DNA of 64,000 bases from Pseudomonas entomophila (GTDB lineage: Bacteria; Pseudomonadota; Gammaproteobacteria; Pseudomonadales; Pseudomonadaceae). The stretch covers positions 3,463,501-3,527,500 of the forward strand of contig NZ_CP063832.1 of the NCBI RefSeq assembly GCF_023277925.1, written 5' to 3'. Both the position numbers and the translations under genes were made by a program. The notes under the pieces are model-generated. The model saw only the letters and a list, made by a program, of their open reading frames with translations, was not told the DNA's origin and searched no databases. Shown here piece by piece: positions 33,789 through 41,673 of this stretch (its first letter is position 1; each line of letters begins with the position of its first letter).

Positions 33789-34517
33789 TTACGCTCCTTG
33801 TTGATCTTCAGTGTTCAAACGGGAGTCCGCGGTCCTTACCGGTCCCTGGCTCCCTGCCGTGTTAAAGCGCGGGCGAGTACGCCGCCACGCCGGATGAAAA
33901 TGTCGCCAGTGCGGGTCTTGCGCGGCGGCGAGCAGCTCGTGATCGCCCCGGGTGTCCCCCCAGGCACGCAAGCGATACTCGGTGAGCGGGCCATACTCGG
34001 CGGTCAGGCGCAGCACCTTGTTCTCGCACCGGCAATTGTTGCCGTGGATGCGCCCGGTCAGCCTGCCCTCTACCACTTCCAGCTCAGTGCCGATCAACCG
34101 GATCCCCAGCCGCTCGGCGAATGGTTGCAGCACCAATGCCGGCGACGCCGAGCACAGCGTCACCTGAGCGCCAGATGCAAGTTCGGCGGCCACCGCGTGA
34201 AGGCCGCTGGGGCGCATCAGCCGGGGCCAGGCGCGCTGACAGAACAGTTCGGCCTTGTGCGTCACCCACTGGGCCTGCACGCCGGTCAGGAAGGTACGGA
34301 TCAACTGCGCCTTGAGGTCGTCACGGCTCATGCCGCGTGCCACATACCTGAGACTGGGCAGCGCCATCCTGAGCAGGCGTCGCGAGAACTCGCGCTTGCC
34401 GAAGGCGAATTGCAGGAACGGCACGAAGCTGTCGTGACGGGTCAGCGTCCCATCGAAGTCGAAGACCGACAGCACCTTTGCCTCTTTCGGGCCTGCTTCA
34501 AGCACACTCAGGCTCAT
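33789..34517 (-). CDS. HAD-superfamily phosphatase (HAD-IB), Ter biosynthetic module
   Basis: A 242-residue HAD hydrolase: motif I FDFDGTLTRHDSFVPF near residue 20, motif II LCSASPALVLQP (about 117), and motif III/IV GDTRGDHELLA. SerB-like class IB phosphatase. In Ter loci such HAD enzymes are thought to dephosphorylate a nucleoside-like metabolite. I start at ATG 34517, whose first base is shared with the stop of the lyase gene (TGATG). Confidence 0.85.
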   Translation of the reverse strand: MSLSVLEAGPKEAKVLSVFDFDGTLTRHDSFVPFLQFAFGKREFSRRLLRMALPSLRYVARGMSRDDLKAQLIRTFLTGVQAQWVTHKAELFCQRAWPRLMRPSGLHAVAAELASGAQVTLCSASPALVLQPFAERLGIRLIGTELEVVEGRLTGRIHGNNCRCENKVLRLTAEYGPLTEYRLRAWGDTRGDHELLAAAQDPHWRHFHPAWRRTRPRFNTAGSQGPVRTADSRLNTEDQQGA

Positions 34518-35464
34518 CAATGGGCCTCCGCCAGGCGCATGGCGGTCTCATGCACGTGGGGTTCAGCAGGCTTGACACCGTGCCAGCGCGCACGCTCGAG
34601 AATGTTCTGCGCCCATTTGAAATGGGTCGCCGGCTCGCACATCGCGTCGTTGTGCCTGAAAACCGCCGGCGCGACATCGTTGACGATCAACCGGGCGCAA
34701 TTCAGGTCCTCCAGGCTGACCCGCAGAGTGTCCTGGATCAGGCTGATCTGATTGGGGTGAATGGCGGTCTTGCCCACCAGGCCATGGGCGATGTCCAGTT
34801 CGAGCTCTTCCTGTAGAAGGTGCGGTGAAGCCAGTTGCTCGAACACCGGCGCGGTGAGCGCGAAGCCCTGGGCCCCCATGACACCGGCCAACATGGGAAT
34901 GACATAGCTCATGGGAGTAGCGTACAGCGTGGTTGCCGGATTGCGGCGCAAACCTAGGCAGCCCATGAGGTCGTTGCCACCGATTCGCAAGGCGATGATG
35001 CGTTGATCCAGGCTGGCCTTGAGTGCCAGGCCCAGTTCGGTCATGGCTCCAGGATTGTAGACGTCGGCGGTTTCCAGGGTCGGCATGAGCAGCAGCTCTG
35101 GGTTGCTGACCGCCTGCTCCCAGGTAGGGAGGCTTTGCATGGTCAGCTTCGGCACCACGAACCCATCGATATGCTTCATCAGCGGCCAGTCGTTGAGAAC
35201 CGCCGCCATCTGGGCGTCACGAGGCCGCACGAACAACAATGGCCCGCCTTCGCCACGCCCGCCCCGAACATCGATCTCCAGCAGCAAGGTACGCAGATTC
35301 GCCAGCGCACTGTCCACGTCGATCTGTGCCACGGCGTCTTCGAGGCAAACCACAAACGAGCGCAGCTCGGGGAACCGAATACCGAACACCACCTCGAGAA
35401 TATCGGAGCGCGTGGCGGGCATGTACAACGTGGCGCCCAGCGCAAACGGCGAAATCGCTTTCAT
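34517..35464 (-). CDS. HpcH/HpaI aldolase/citrate lyase-family protein, Ter module
   Basis: A 315-residue TIM-barrel protein of the citrate-lyase beta type: GATLYMPATRSDI (residues 8-20), VVCLEDAVAQID (37-48), LFVRPRDAQMA, and LRIGGNDLMGCLGLRRNP with the metal/CoA-site acidic residues. In Ter loci it is proposed to make or break a C-C bond in the module's metabolite. Four-base overlap with the StiP gene. Confidence 0.85.
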   Translation of the reverse strand: MKAISPFALGATLYMPATRSDILEVVFGIRFPELRSFVVCLEDAVAQIDVDSALANLRTLLLEIDVRGGRGEGGPLLFVRPRDAQMAAVLNDWPLMKHIDGFVVPKLTMQSLPTWEQAVSNPELLLMPTLETADVYNPGAMTELGLALKASLDQRIIALRIGGNDLMGCLGLRRNPATTLYATPMSYVIPMLAGVMGAQGFALTAPVFEQLASPHLLQEELELDIAHGLVGKTAIHPNQISLIQDTLRVSLEDLNCARLIVNDVAPAVFRHNDAMCEPATHFKWAQNILERARWHGVKPAEPHVHETAMRLAEAH

Positions 35465-36558
35465 CGGTTGACGCTCCGAATGATGGTGACCGCACGGTAA
35501 GGGCCGAGTTGCTCACCGCACGCCTCGACAGTGACCCCTGCACGCTCTGTAAGGTGCAGCAGCAACTGCACGTCGCTGTCATTACGGTCGCGTACCAGAA
35601 CATGGTCGGGGACGCGGCGCAGGACAGCGCGCGTTGCTTCTGCAATACCCGGTTTTACCCGGTTCAGGTTACCGATCTGAAAACGCGCCGCGAGATCACG
35701 CACCACCGTGCTCGCTTGCGCCTGCAAACGCTGGCGCGCGTCAAACGACCAAGGGGCGACCGGTGCCACCTCGCTTAAGCCGCCGCGTTCGCATTCAATC
35801 TGCTCGATGAAGCTGCGTGTGACGTCATGCACGGCAAGGTGGTCGTAGACCACGCAACCATGCAGGCCACCATCGGCGGGCCAGATCGAGCGTGATACCA
35901 GGCCAGAGACCGTGGCCCCCAGAATGCCGGAGGGGATGATCCAGTCCTCCGCCGAGGCGGCCATCCAGGCCTGGCCGCAAGGGTCGGCCAGGACAACCAG
36001 GCGAGGTTCGCCCTGGAACCGGGCATCGGTGGCCAAGGTGCGGCGAAGCTCGCCGGCGATCGCCCCTTTGCCGGTCCAGCCATCGACGAAGACAATGTTC
36101 TGCGCGCCGTGGCGCTGGATGATCATCTCCAATGCCACATGATCGATGCCGCGATCACGGACGATACTGACGCCGTAGTGATGAGTTTCACGCCCCAACC
36201 CGACCAGTGCGCGGCGCAGGAGGACCCCCAAGGGCAAGCCGGCACGCACGAACGAAACCAGCGCGATATCAGGGCCGGTGCATGCGACATCCAGTGCCTT
36301 CGCCAGCGATTGCACCTCCGCCGCCATGCGCCGGCCATTTTGCGCCAGGGCCTTGGCATAAAGCCCCATGTGGACCTCACCTGGGGCATGCTCTCGGCTG
36401 ATCATTTCGGAGTAATGCTTCTGATTGGATTGAATCAGCCGCTCCTTCTCCGCCACGTCGGTCTCCCGGATCTGCATCGGGCGAAGCAGAAAATGCACAT
36501 CCGCAGGCGCATAGCTGCCGCTGCCGACGGTGTCCAGCATGGCCAGCGCATCAGTCAT
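35461..36558 (-). CDS. StiP-family PRTase-like protein with PELOTA domain
   Basis: A 365-residue protein. N-terminal half is the StiP-type phosphoribosyltransferase-like domain (SFVRAGLPLGVLLRRAL; IVFVDGWTGKGAI as PRPP-type loop); the last 85 residues (from about GNLNRVKPGIAEATRAVLRR) are the RNA-binding-like PELOTA domain found with it. Annotated in other genomes as cysteine protease StiP, but the visible features fit a nucleotide-related enzyme. ATG at 36558 overlaps the next HAD gene by eight bases. Confidence 0.8.
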   Translation of the reverse strand: MTDALAMLDTVGSGSYAPADVHFLLRPMQIRETDVAEKERLIQSNQKHYSEMISREHAPGEVHMGLYAKALAQNGRRMAAEVQSLAKALDVACTGPDIALVSFVRAGLPLGVLLRRALVGLGRETHHYGVSIVRDRGIDHVALEMIIQRHGAQNIVFVDGWTGKGAIAGELRRTLATDARFQGEPRLVVLADPCGQAWMAASAEDWIIPSGILGATVSGLVSRSIWPADGGLHGCVVYDHLAVHDVTRSFIEQIECERGGLSEVAPVAPWSFDARQRLQAQASTVVRDLAARFQIGNLNRVKPGIAEATRAVLRRVPDHVLVRDRNDSDVQLLLHLTERAGVTVEACGEQLGPYRAVTIIRSVNR

Positions 36559-37309
36559 GGAGCAACCCCTCGACCGCATTGGCCAACTGGCTGCGGGCCG
36601 GTGTGGCCCACAGATGGCAGAGGTTCATAAAGCCCAGGTCGGTAATGCTGTCACCGAACCCCAGCACCGGGCGCTCGCCGTGCCGGGCGCGATCACGGCG
36701 CAGCCATTCCTCGACCGCCAGGCGCTTGCTCAGGCCTTGCGGCAGGAACGCCAGATTGTTGCCATTAGCGTGTACGTGCATGCCTTCCAACAGCCCGCGT
36801 CGGCGAACTTCAGCCAGGACCGTGACCAGCACCGTGTCATCGACACCGTTATGCTTGGTCACCACGTAATGGCGCAGGTCGTTCTCCTCCACCACCCAGC
36901 CCCGCAGGGAGAAACCAAGCGCCTCACCGATCCGCAGGGTGGTCTCGCTCAGTAGGTTCAGGCGCTCCTGGAATGGGGCCAGTGCGTCGACCATGACTTC
37001 ATGCCAGTCGCTGTCCAACTGCCCTTGGCCACCCAGCAAGGTACCGCCGTGAGAGCAGATCGCCCCAAGGCTGAACGGCAGGCGCACCCGGCCATAGGCC
37101 TCAACGCTGCGCGCGGTTACCGGTACGACATCGGCTGAACTGAGCAGCCAGTCGACGAACGCCTGCTGTACAGGGTTCATGTAGCCATTGGGCTGACCGT
37201 TCACATCCAATGTCGCCACCGCCCTGGGAATGCCTTCGGGCATCTTGCGGGCGGTCTGGAACAGGGTGTCGTCGAGATCGACGAATACCAGTGGGCGCTT
37301 AGTGCTCAT
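36551..37309 (-). CDS. HAD hydrolase of sucrose-phosphatase type, Ter module
   Basis: A 252-residue HAD protein: motif I LVFVDLDDTLFQTARKMP at residues 7-24, cap domain in the middle, and LGFGDSITDLGFMNLC as motif IV near the C-terminus. Likely a second phosphatase of the module. It overlaps the PRTase-TRSP gene by 11 bases. Confidence 0.85.
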   Translation of the reverse strand: MSTKRPLVFVDLDDTLFQTARKMPEGIPRAVATLDVNGQPNGYMNPVQQAFVDWLLSSADVVPVTARSVEAYGRVRLPFSLGAICSHGGTLLGGQGQLDSDWHEVMVDALAPFQERLNLLSETTLRIGEALGFSLRGWVVEENDLRHYVVTKHNGVDDTVLVTVLAEVRRRGLLEGMHVHANGNNLAFLPQGLSKRLAVEEWLRRDRARHGERPVLGFGDSITDLGFMNLCHLWATPARSQLANAVEGLLHD

Positions 37310-38426
37310 CGACGATGACCTCCGCGCCCAGTGCCTCGATCAGTTGCGCGCAGACCGCCGGAGCCGGCGTTTCCGAGCAGACGAGCACCCGGTCGAACTG
37401 ACCGGGGCGCACGTTGTAGAGGAAGTTGGGGATCCCCAGGCCGTAGTTGTCCGAGAACGACAAGGCGTGGCCAATGGCATGGCCGAGGGCGATCGGCGAT
37501 CGGCTGGTCGAGCTGAAATGCACATCCGCGCCCACACGCTCCAGGCGCTCGGCCAGAAGAAACGGCCGCCAGACGAACTCGCTGGTGCCGATCACGATGA
37601 CTTTCTCGCCAGGACGAACCTGCAGCCCGGGAGCCAGGGTATCCTCGACGTGGCGAACCCCAAGCCGCCCCCAGTCGCCTTTGGGCGACAGCGGCCACGC
37701 GCCGATGGAAACGGCGGCGACATCCGGCATATCCGGCAGCGGGGCTGTCGGGTCTTCGTGGAACGCGTAGCTGCCCTCGAGCAGCGAGACCGAACGGGCC
37801 CGGCTGCCGATTGCCCGGCCGACCGCTCCGGCCGACCAGTCGGTCAGCACGCAGGTGACCACGCGCTCCAGCTGTTGCAGACCGGCGTCCAGCAATGCCT
37901 GGTAGAGATTGATGAACGTCTTGCCGGTCGAAGCTTCGTCGTCCACCAGGATCAACGAACGTGCCTGCAGCATCAGCTGGCGGGTCTCGGGGTCAGTCGG
38001 CAAATGAATCAGGTGTGCGCTGGCGTGACTGTGCTCCTCCTCGAACTTTGCGAACAGTTCGGTACCGAGGGGATGACGCGTACTGGTGATATAGATGCAG
38101 TCGCTGCGTTTGGCACTGTAGGCCCGATGCACACCGGCGCCCAGACCGACAGCGGTTTCAGCCATGCCGATAACCAGCACCGGGCCAGGCAGATCATCGG
38201 GAATCTCTGCTGCCAGACTGTCGAAGCTGGCTGCCATCACGGCGGGACGCACCGGTATATGACGCCCCAGGACCTTGGAAACGAACAGGAATGCCCGTTT
38301 GGGGTTGCGGCGCTCGGCGAAGCCGAACAGCTCGGCCGCAGGCAGGACGGTGTCCTCGATCTTGACCTCAAGCACACCGCGCTTGAGTTGTACGCACAGG
38401 GAGGTGGGTACTACGTTGCTTTCCAT
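37299..38426 (-). CDS. Phosphoribosyltransferase with C-terminal TRSP domain
   Basis: A 375-residue protein: an orotate-PRTase-like domain with SLILVDDEASTGKTFIN as the PRPP loop (about residues 161-177), and a C-terminal TRSP domain (GEKVIVIGTSEFVWRPFLLA; HFSSTSRSPIALGHAIG) known only with this PRTase in Ter loci. The start at ATG 38426, eight bases after AGGAAG, is preferred over an in-frame upstream start at 38645 lying inside the fusion gene above. Confidence 0.85.
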   Translation of the reverse strand: MESNVVPTSLCVQLKRGVLEVKIEDTVLPAAELFGFAERRNPKRAFLFVSKVLGRHIPVRPAVMAASFDSLAAEIPDDLPGPVLVIGMAETAVGLGAGVHRAYSAKRSDCIYITSTRHPLGTELFAKFEEEHSHASAHLIHLPTDPETRQLMLQARSLILVDDEASTGKTFINLYQALLDAGLQQLERVVTCVLTDWSAGAVGRAIGSRARSVSLLEGSYAFHEDPTAPLPDMPDVAAVSIGAWPLSPKGDWGRLGVRHVEDTLAPGLQVRPGEKVIVIGTSEFVWRPFLLAERLERVGADVHFSSTSRSPIALGHAIGHALSFSDNYGLGIPNFLYNVRPGQFDRVLVCSETPAPAVCAQLIEALGAEVIVDEH

Positions 38427-38496
38427 CAATGGCTTCCTAGTCCGATGCCGAGCCGAGGCCCCGCACCTAATCCTGATGTTTCTATTTAATGGGGTG

Positions 38497-39636
38497 CTAT
38501 GGGTTGCGCGCCTCGATCTTCCACAACGACTGCTGGCCCTCCCTGGCCAGCTGTGCGGTTGTGTAGGACTGCCCTGTCGGGTTGCGGGCAACCGTGATGC
38601 CACAGGCATCGAGAAATGCCAGGGCCAGCCCGGCCTTGACGGCAAAATTCATGTTCTGTGCATCAGGGACGGTGGAGGTCACCATCCCCACCACCGTGCC
38701 GGAACTGTCGAACAGCGGGCTGCCGCTCGAGCCCGGCTGGATCGGGGCGGTGAACTGCAGAAGGCTGGCATCGTTATGCAGCCCGAACAGTGCCGAAACA
38801 CCACCTTGGGTCACATGCATGCCACCACCGGCAAACCCCGCCATGGGGAAACCGAGCGTGACCACGGTTTCACCCAGATCGCAGCCTTGCCCGTCACGGA
38901 AACTCACCGGTTTGAACGGCGGCGCGCCTTGGATGCGCAACAGCGCCAGGTCATTGCGCGAGTCGACGACCACAGGGTCGGCCTTGTGACGGCCTTCAAA
39001 GGAGGCGATGTGGATTTCCTGCATGCCCTCTATGACATGGGCGCAGGTAAGGATGTGCGTGCCGGTCACGGCGAAACCCGTGCCGGTGGCACTGCTGCAA
39101 GCGCGATTAGAGCCGCCGTTACCGGGGCCTCGGAGGGGGTGGCTATCGTCGATGGACAGCCCGATCCTGCGGCCTAGGGCCGAGAGTCCATAGGCGGAAC
39201 CTTCGGCCAGCGCGCGGAATTTCCACTGCTGATTGCGACAGTAGAATTCGCCGATGATAAGCGCTGACTCACCGTGATCGGCAAGCTCTGGTGTGAATTC
39301 GATCTGGTTGTCGACCTGAAGCCGAAGTGATCTCAGCTCACTGACCGGCCCGGCCGCAGAGAAGGTATAGACCACCAGCAGCACGCGGTCGGCACCTGCC
39401 GGCAGTTTGCCAAGGTCAAGCTTGCAGCCAATCCGTTCCTGGGTGCCGCTCCACTCCATCCACGGCTGGTCGACCTGGAAAAGGGCGGCATCACCCTTGG
39501 GCAGGCGCTTGTCATCCACGGGCAGCAACGCGCACGCCGCATACTCGCCAAACGCCGTGGTGTTGCCACATTCCAGTGACCAGGAGCACTGAACGGCCCC
39601 CAATGTAGTGTTCGCGCCAGGCGCCAGCACCATCAT
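38497..39636 (-). CDS. TerD-trypsin fusion protein
   Basis: A 379-residue protein: residues 1-170 form a TerD-type domain (MMVLAPGANTTLGAVQCSWS; HGESALIIGEFYCR; GSAYGLSALGRRIGLSI) fused to a trypsin-like protease. The catalytic triad is visible: TCAHVIEG (His), SRNDLALLRI (Asp) and IQPGSSGSPLFD (Ser). It may be a sensor that cuts a partner upon calcium or stress signal. Start chosen at 39636 (AAGGAG ten bases upstream). Not a membrane protein: no signal peptide, so the protease is intracellular. Confidence 0.85.
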   Translation of the reverse strand: MMVLAPGANTTLGAVQCSWSLECGNTTAFGEYAACALLPVDDKRLPKGDAALFQVDQPWMEWSGTQERIGCKLDLGKLPAGADRVLLVVYTFSAAGPVSELRSLRLQVDNQIEFTPELADHGESALIIGEFYCRNQQWKFRALAEGSAYGLSALGRRIGLSIDDSHPLRGPGNGGSNRACSSATGTGFAVTGTHILTCAHVIEGMQEIHIASFEGRHKADPVVVDSRNDLALLRIQGAPPFKPVSFRDGQGCDLGETVVTLGFPMAGFAGGGMHVTQGGVSALFGLHNDASLLQFTAPIQPGSSGSPLFDSSGTVVGMVTSTVPDAQNMNFAVKAGLALAFLDACGITVARNPTGQSYTTAQLAREGQQSLWKIEARNP

Positions 39637-39709
39637 CCCTGCTTCGCTCCTTGAATCTCTATCCATGCCACTGAGGCAAAATTGTAACAACTTGGCCGGC
39701 GTTTTAATA

Positions 39710-40708
39710 TCAGCTTGCCATATCCACCGCAATCGTCACCGGTTTTACCCTGACATTCGGTCGCCATTCACTCACTGGCTCTGCCAAACCCAAACGCCGG
39801 GTAGCGAAAATACCTGGCAGGTTGACGCCCGCCAGGCGGGTGTAACCGATCCCCCCCGAGTAACGCGGATTGATCTCGAGCAAATGGGGAATGCCACGGG
39901 CATCATCCCGGGTCTGGACATTGATCAGCCCATCGCAGCGGAAATGCCGAGCCGCTTGCAACGCAAGCTCGACTGCGGCGCCATCACGCTCGAAGCACTG
40001 ATAAAGGCCCTGTTTGCGGCGGCCGACATAAGCCACGGGGCGCCCGGACTCGCACACCATGTCGATGGAACACTCACTGCCCGGCATATAGGGCATCACC
40101 AGCATCGGCGGCCGCTCGGCACCTGTTCGGTAGGCGCGCAGGTAGGTCTGGAAGTCCACTTCACGGGCATCTGGATTGGCAAAACAACGGAACGGATCAG
40201 CGCCTTCCCTGAAGCGCCAGAACCCTTGCCCATAAATACCCACGGCAGGCTTCACACAGACCTCGCCACTGGCACGTAAGCGTTCATAGGCCTCGCTCAG
40301 CGCCTCACCATCCAGCACGGTGACAGCCGGAACGCAGGCCAGCCCAGCACGCTCGGCTTCGGCGGTGAATCGGCTTTTGTCATCGACCAGGTCAAAGGTT
40401 TGCAGCGACAGGCCGCCAGTGACCAGATCCAGGCCCCGGGCCTCGAATCGTTGTCGCTGGGCTTCGAAGACACGGCCTTCGCGGCCGGCAACGACAACCT
40501 TGATGCCCTGACTGACCGCTGTCTCGATTATCCAGTCGAGCCGCGCTCCGGCATCCGCGGGCTCCATGAGGCTGACATCCGCACCGCCGGTGACTTCTGG
40601 CCGGCTCTGCCTGTGGGAGGCAAAGACCCGCACCTCGGATGCAAGCGCTTGCTTTGCCCCAGCGACTACATCACGTTGACTCGACTGCCCTTCCAGAAAC
40701 CAGATCAC
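39710..40708 (-). CDS. ATP-grasp enzyme of the Ter biosynthetic module
   Basis: A 332-residue carboxylate-amine/thiol ligase of the ATP-grasp fold. VIWFLEGQSSQRDVV start (GTG at 40708 with AGGGA seven bases upstream; the other start at 40843 would need an odd N-terminus), GEVCVKPAVGIYGQGFWRF as the first ATP-binding loop, and HLLEINPRYSGGIGYTRLAG as the metal-binding segment. First gene of the operon; forms a bond in the metabolite that the HAD, PRTase and lyase genes handle. Confidence 0.88.
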   Translation of the reverse strand: MIWFLEGQSSQRDVVAGAKQALASEVRVFASHRQSRPEVTGGADVSLMEPADAGARLDWIIETAVSQGIKVVVAGREGRVFEAQRQRFEARGLDLVTGGLSLQTFDLVDDKSRFTAEAERAGLACVPAVTVLDGEALSEAYERLRASGEVCVKPAVGIYGQGFWRFREGADPFRCFANPDAREVDFQTYLRAYRTGAERPPMLVMPYMPGSECSIDMVCESGRPVAYVGRRKQGLYQCFERDGAAVELALQAARHFRCDGLINVQTRDDARGIPHLLEINPRYSGGIGYTRLAGVNLPGIFATRRLGLAEPVSEWRPNVRVKPVTIAVDMAS

Positions 40709-41006
40709 CCATTCATCCCTAAACTCAGTTGACGAGCTCCAGCAACGACTGGGTTGCGGAGGTCCATTCCATGCAAAGACTAAACGCGGCGAGATGGTCG
40801 CCCCCAGCTTTTCCACCACCATTCCGGGGAAAGGCCGGCGCATGATAGCCGCCCTTCGAAGTCGGAGAGGTTACCAAGCCAATTCAGCGTGTTTCAAAAA
40901 GACAATTACCAGTGGTTCGACGCGTGCACGCAGCAGGTCTAGCGCAACGCCCGCGGGTCACTCGGCCCCGTTAAAACCTAATGGCAACTTTTCAACCGAC
41001 AAAAGA
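40709..41006. other. Promoter-bearing gap before the Ter operon
   Basis: About 300 bases without a gene between the ATP-grasp start and the tRNA terminator; it must hold the Ter promoter. On the minus strand TTGAAA and TAACCT are separated by 18 bases (complement of about 40868-40897), a weak candidate. No other clear site. Confidence 0.3.
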
Positions 41007-41037
41007 AAAAGGGCATCTCATTCGAGATGCCCTTTTT
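41007..41037 (-). terminator. Rho-independent terminator of the tRNA operon
   Basis: GGGCATCTC-ATTC-GAGATGCCC flanked by A5 on one side and T5 on the other: a symmetrical, bidirectional terminator. Ends the tRNA Asn-Pro-Lys transcript and may also shield the Ter operon. Confidence 0.9.
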
Positions 41038-41040
41038 ACA

Positions 41041-41116
41041 TGGTGGGTCGTGTAGGATTCGAACCTACGACCAATTGGTTAAAAGCCAACTGCTCTACCA
41101 ACTGAGCTAACGACCC
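41041..41116 (-). tRNA. tRNA-Lys (TTT anticodon)
   Basis: 76 nt with CCA: GGGTCGT/ACGACCC acceptor, CTTTTAA anticodon loop, GGTTCGAATCC T-loop. Last tRNA of a three-tRNA transcript. Confidence 0.96.
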
Positions 41117-41122
41117 GGAAAA

Positions 41123-41199
41123 TGGTCGGGGTGAGGGGATTCGAACTCCTGACATCCTGCTCCCAAAGCAGGCGCGCTACCGGACTGCGCTACACCCCG
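41123..41199 (-). tRNA. tRNA-Pro (TGG anticodon)
   Basis: 77 nt with CCA: CGGGGTG/CACCCCG acceptor, TTTGGGA anticodon loop, AGTTCGAATCC T-loop. Six bases upstream of tRNA-Lys. Confidence 0.96.
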
Positions 41200-41203
41200 A
41201 GAT

Positions 41204-41279
41204 TGGCTCCGCGACCTGGACTCGAACCAGGGACCCAATGATTAACAGTCATTTGCTCTACCGACTGAGCTATCGCGGA
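41204..41279 (-). tRNA. tRNA-Asn (GTT anticodon)
   Basis: 76 nt with CCA: TCCGCGA/TCGCGGA acceptor, CTGTTAA anticodon loop, GGTTCGAGTCC T-loop. First tRNA of the transcript. Confidence 0.96.
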
Positions 41280-41366
41280 ACTGAACTTCGGTACAACTCC
41301 GAAGGCTGTGTTAGCTTCGAACTCTTTAGCTGCTTCGCTTTCGCGTTGTCGCTGCTGAGGCCGGCT

Positions 41367-41394
41367 ATTCTACATTCTTCGTTTTGCTTGTCAA
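41367..41394 (-). promoter_or_regulatory. Sigma-70 promoter of the tRNA operon
   Basis: TTGACA, 16 bases, TAGAAT on the minus strand, followed by a GC-rich AGCCGGCC discriminator typical of stringently controlled stable-RNA promoters. About 88 bases upstream of tRNA-Asn. The remaining gap to the clpB terminator (41395-41632) holds A/T-rich sequence and a REP-like CGCCGGCAAAGCTGGCTCC near 41573. Confidence 0.8.
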
Positions 41395-41632
41395 CCACTT
41401 TTTTTCATTCAACTTACTGATTTGTAAGTTGTTTTGCGATCTCCGATGTTGCTGGTGATTCGCTCAGTGCCTGACAGCGGGGCGAATATTAGGGGCACTC
41501 TGAGTTTTGTGCAAGCTTTTTTTCAAAATTTTCAGCAAGTTATCTAACACCTTGAGTAAACGGGGCATTCTTCGCCGGCAAAGCTGGCTCCTACAGGGGT
41601 TATCGCCTGCTGTCGGAGGCCTGCCGCACATG

Positions 41633-41656
41633 AAAAAGCCCCGCTTGCGCGGGGCT
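41633..41656 (-). terminator. Rho-independent terminator after clpB
   Basis: Minus strand AGCCCCGC-GCAA-GCGGGGCT followed by TTTT, 17 bases past the clpB stop. Confidence 0.9.
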
Positions 41657-41673
41657 CTTCGTGATGGCGGTGA

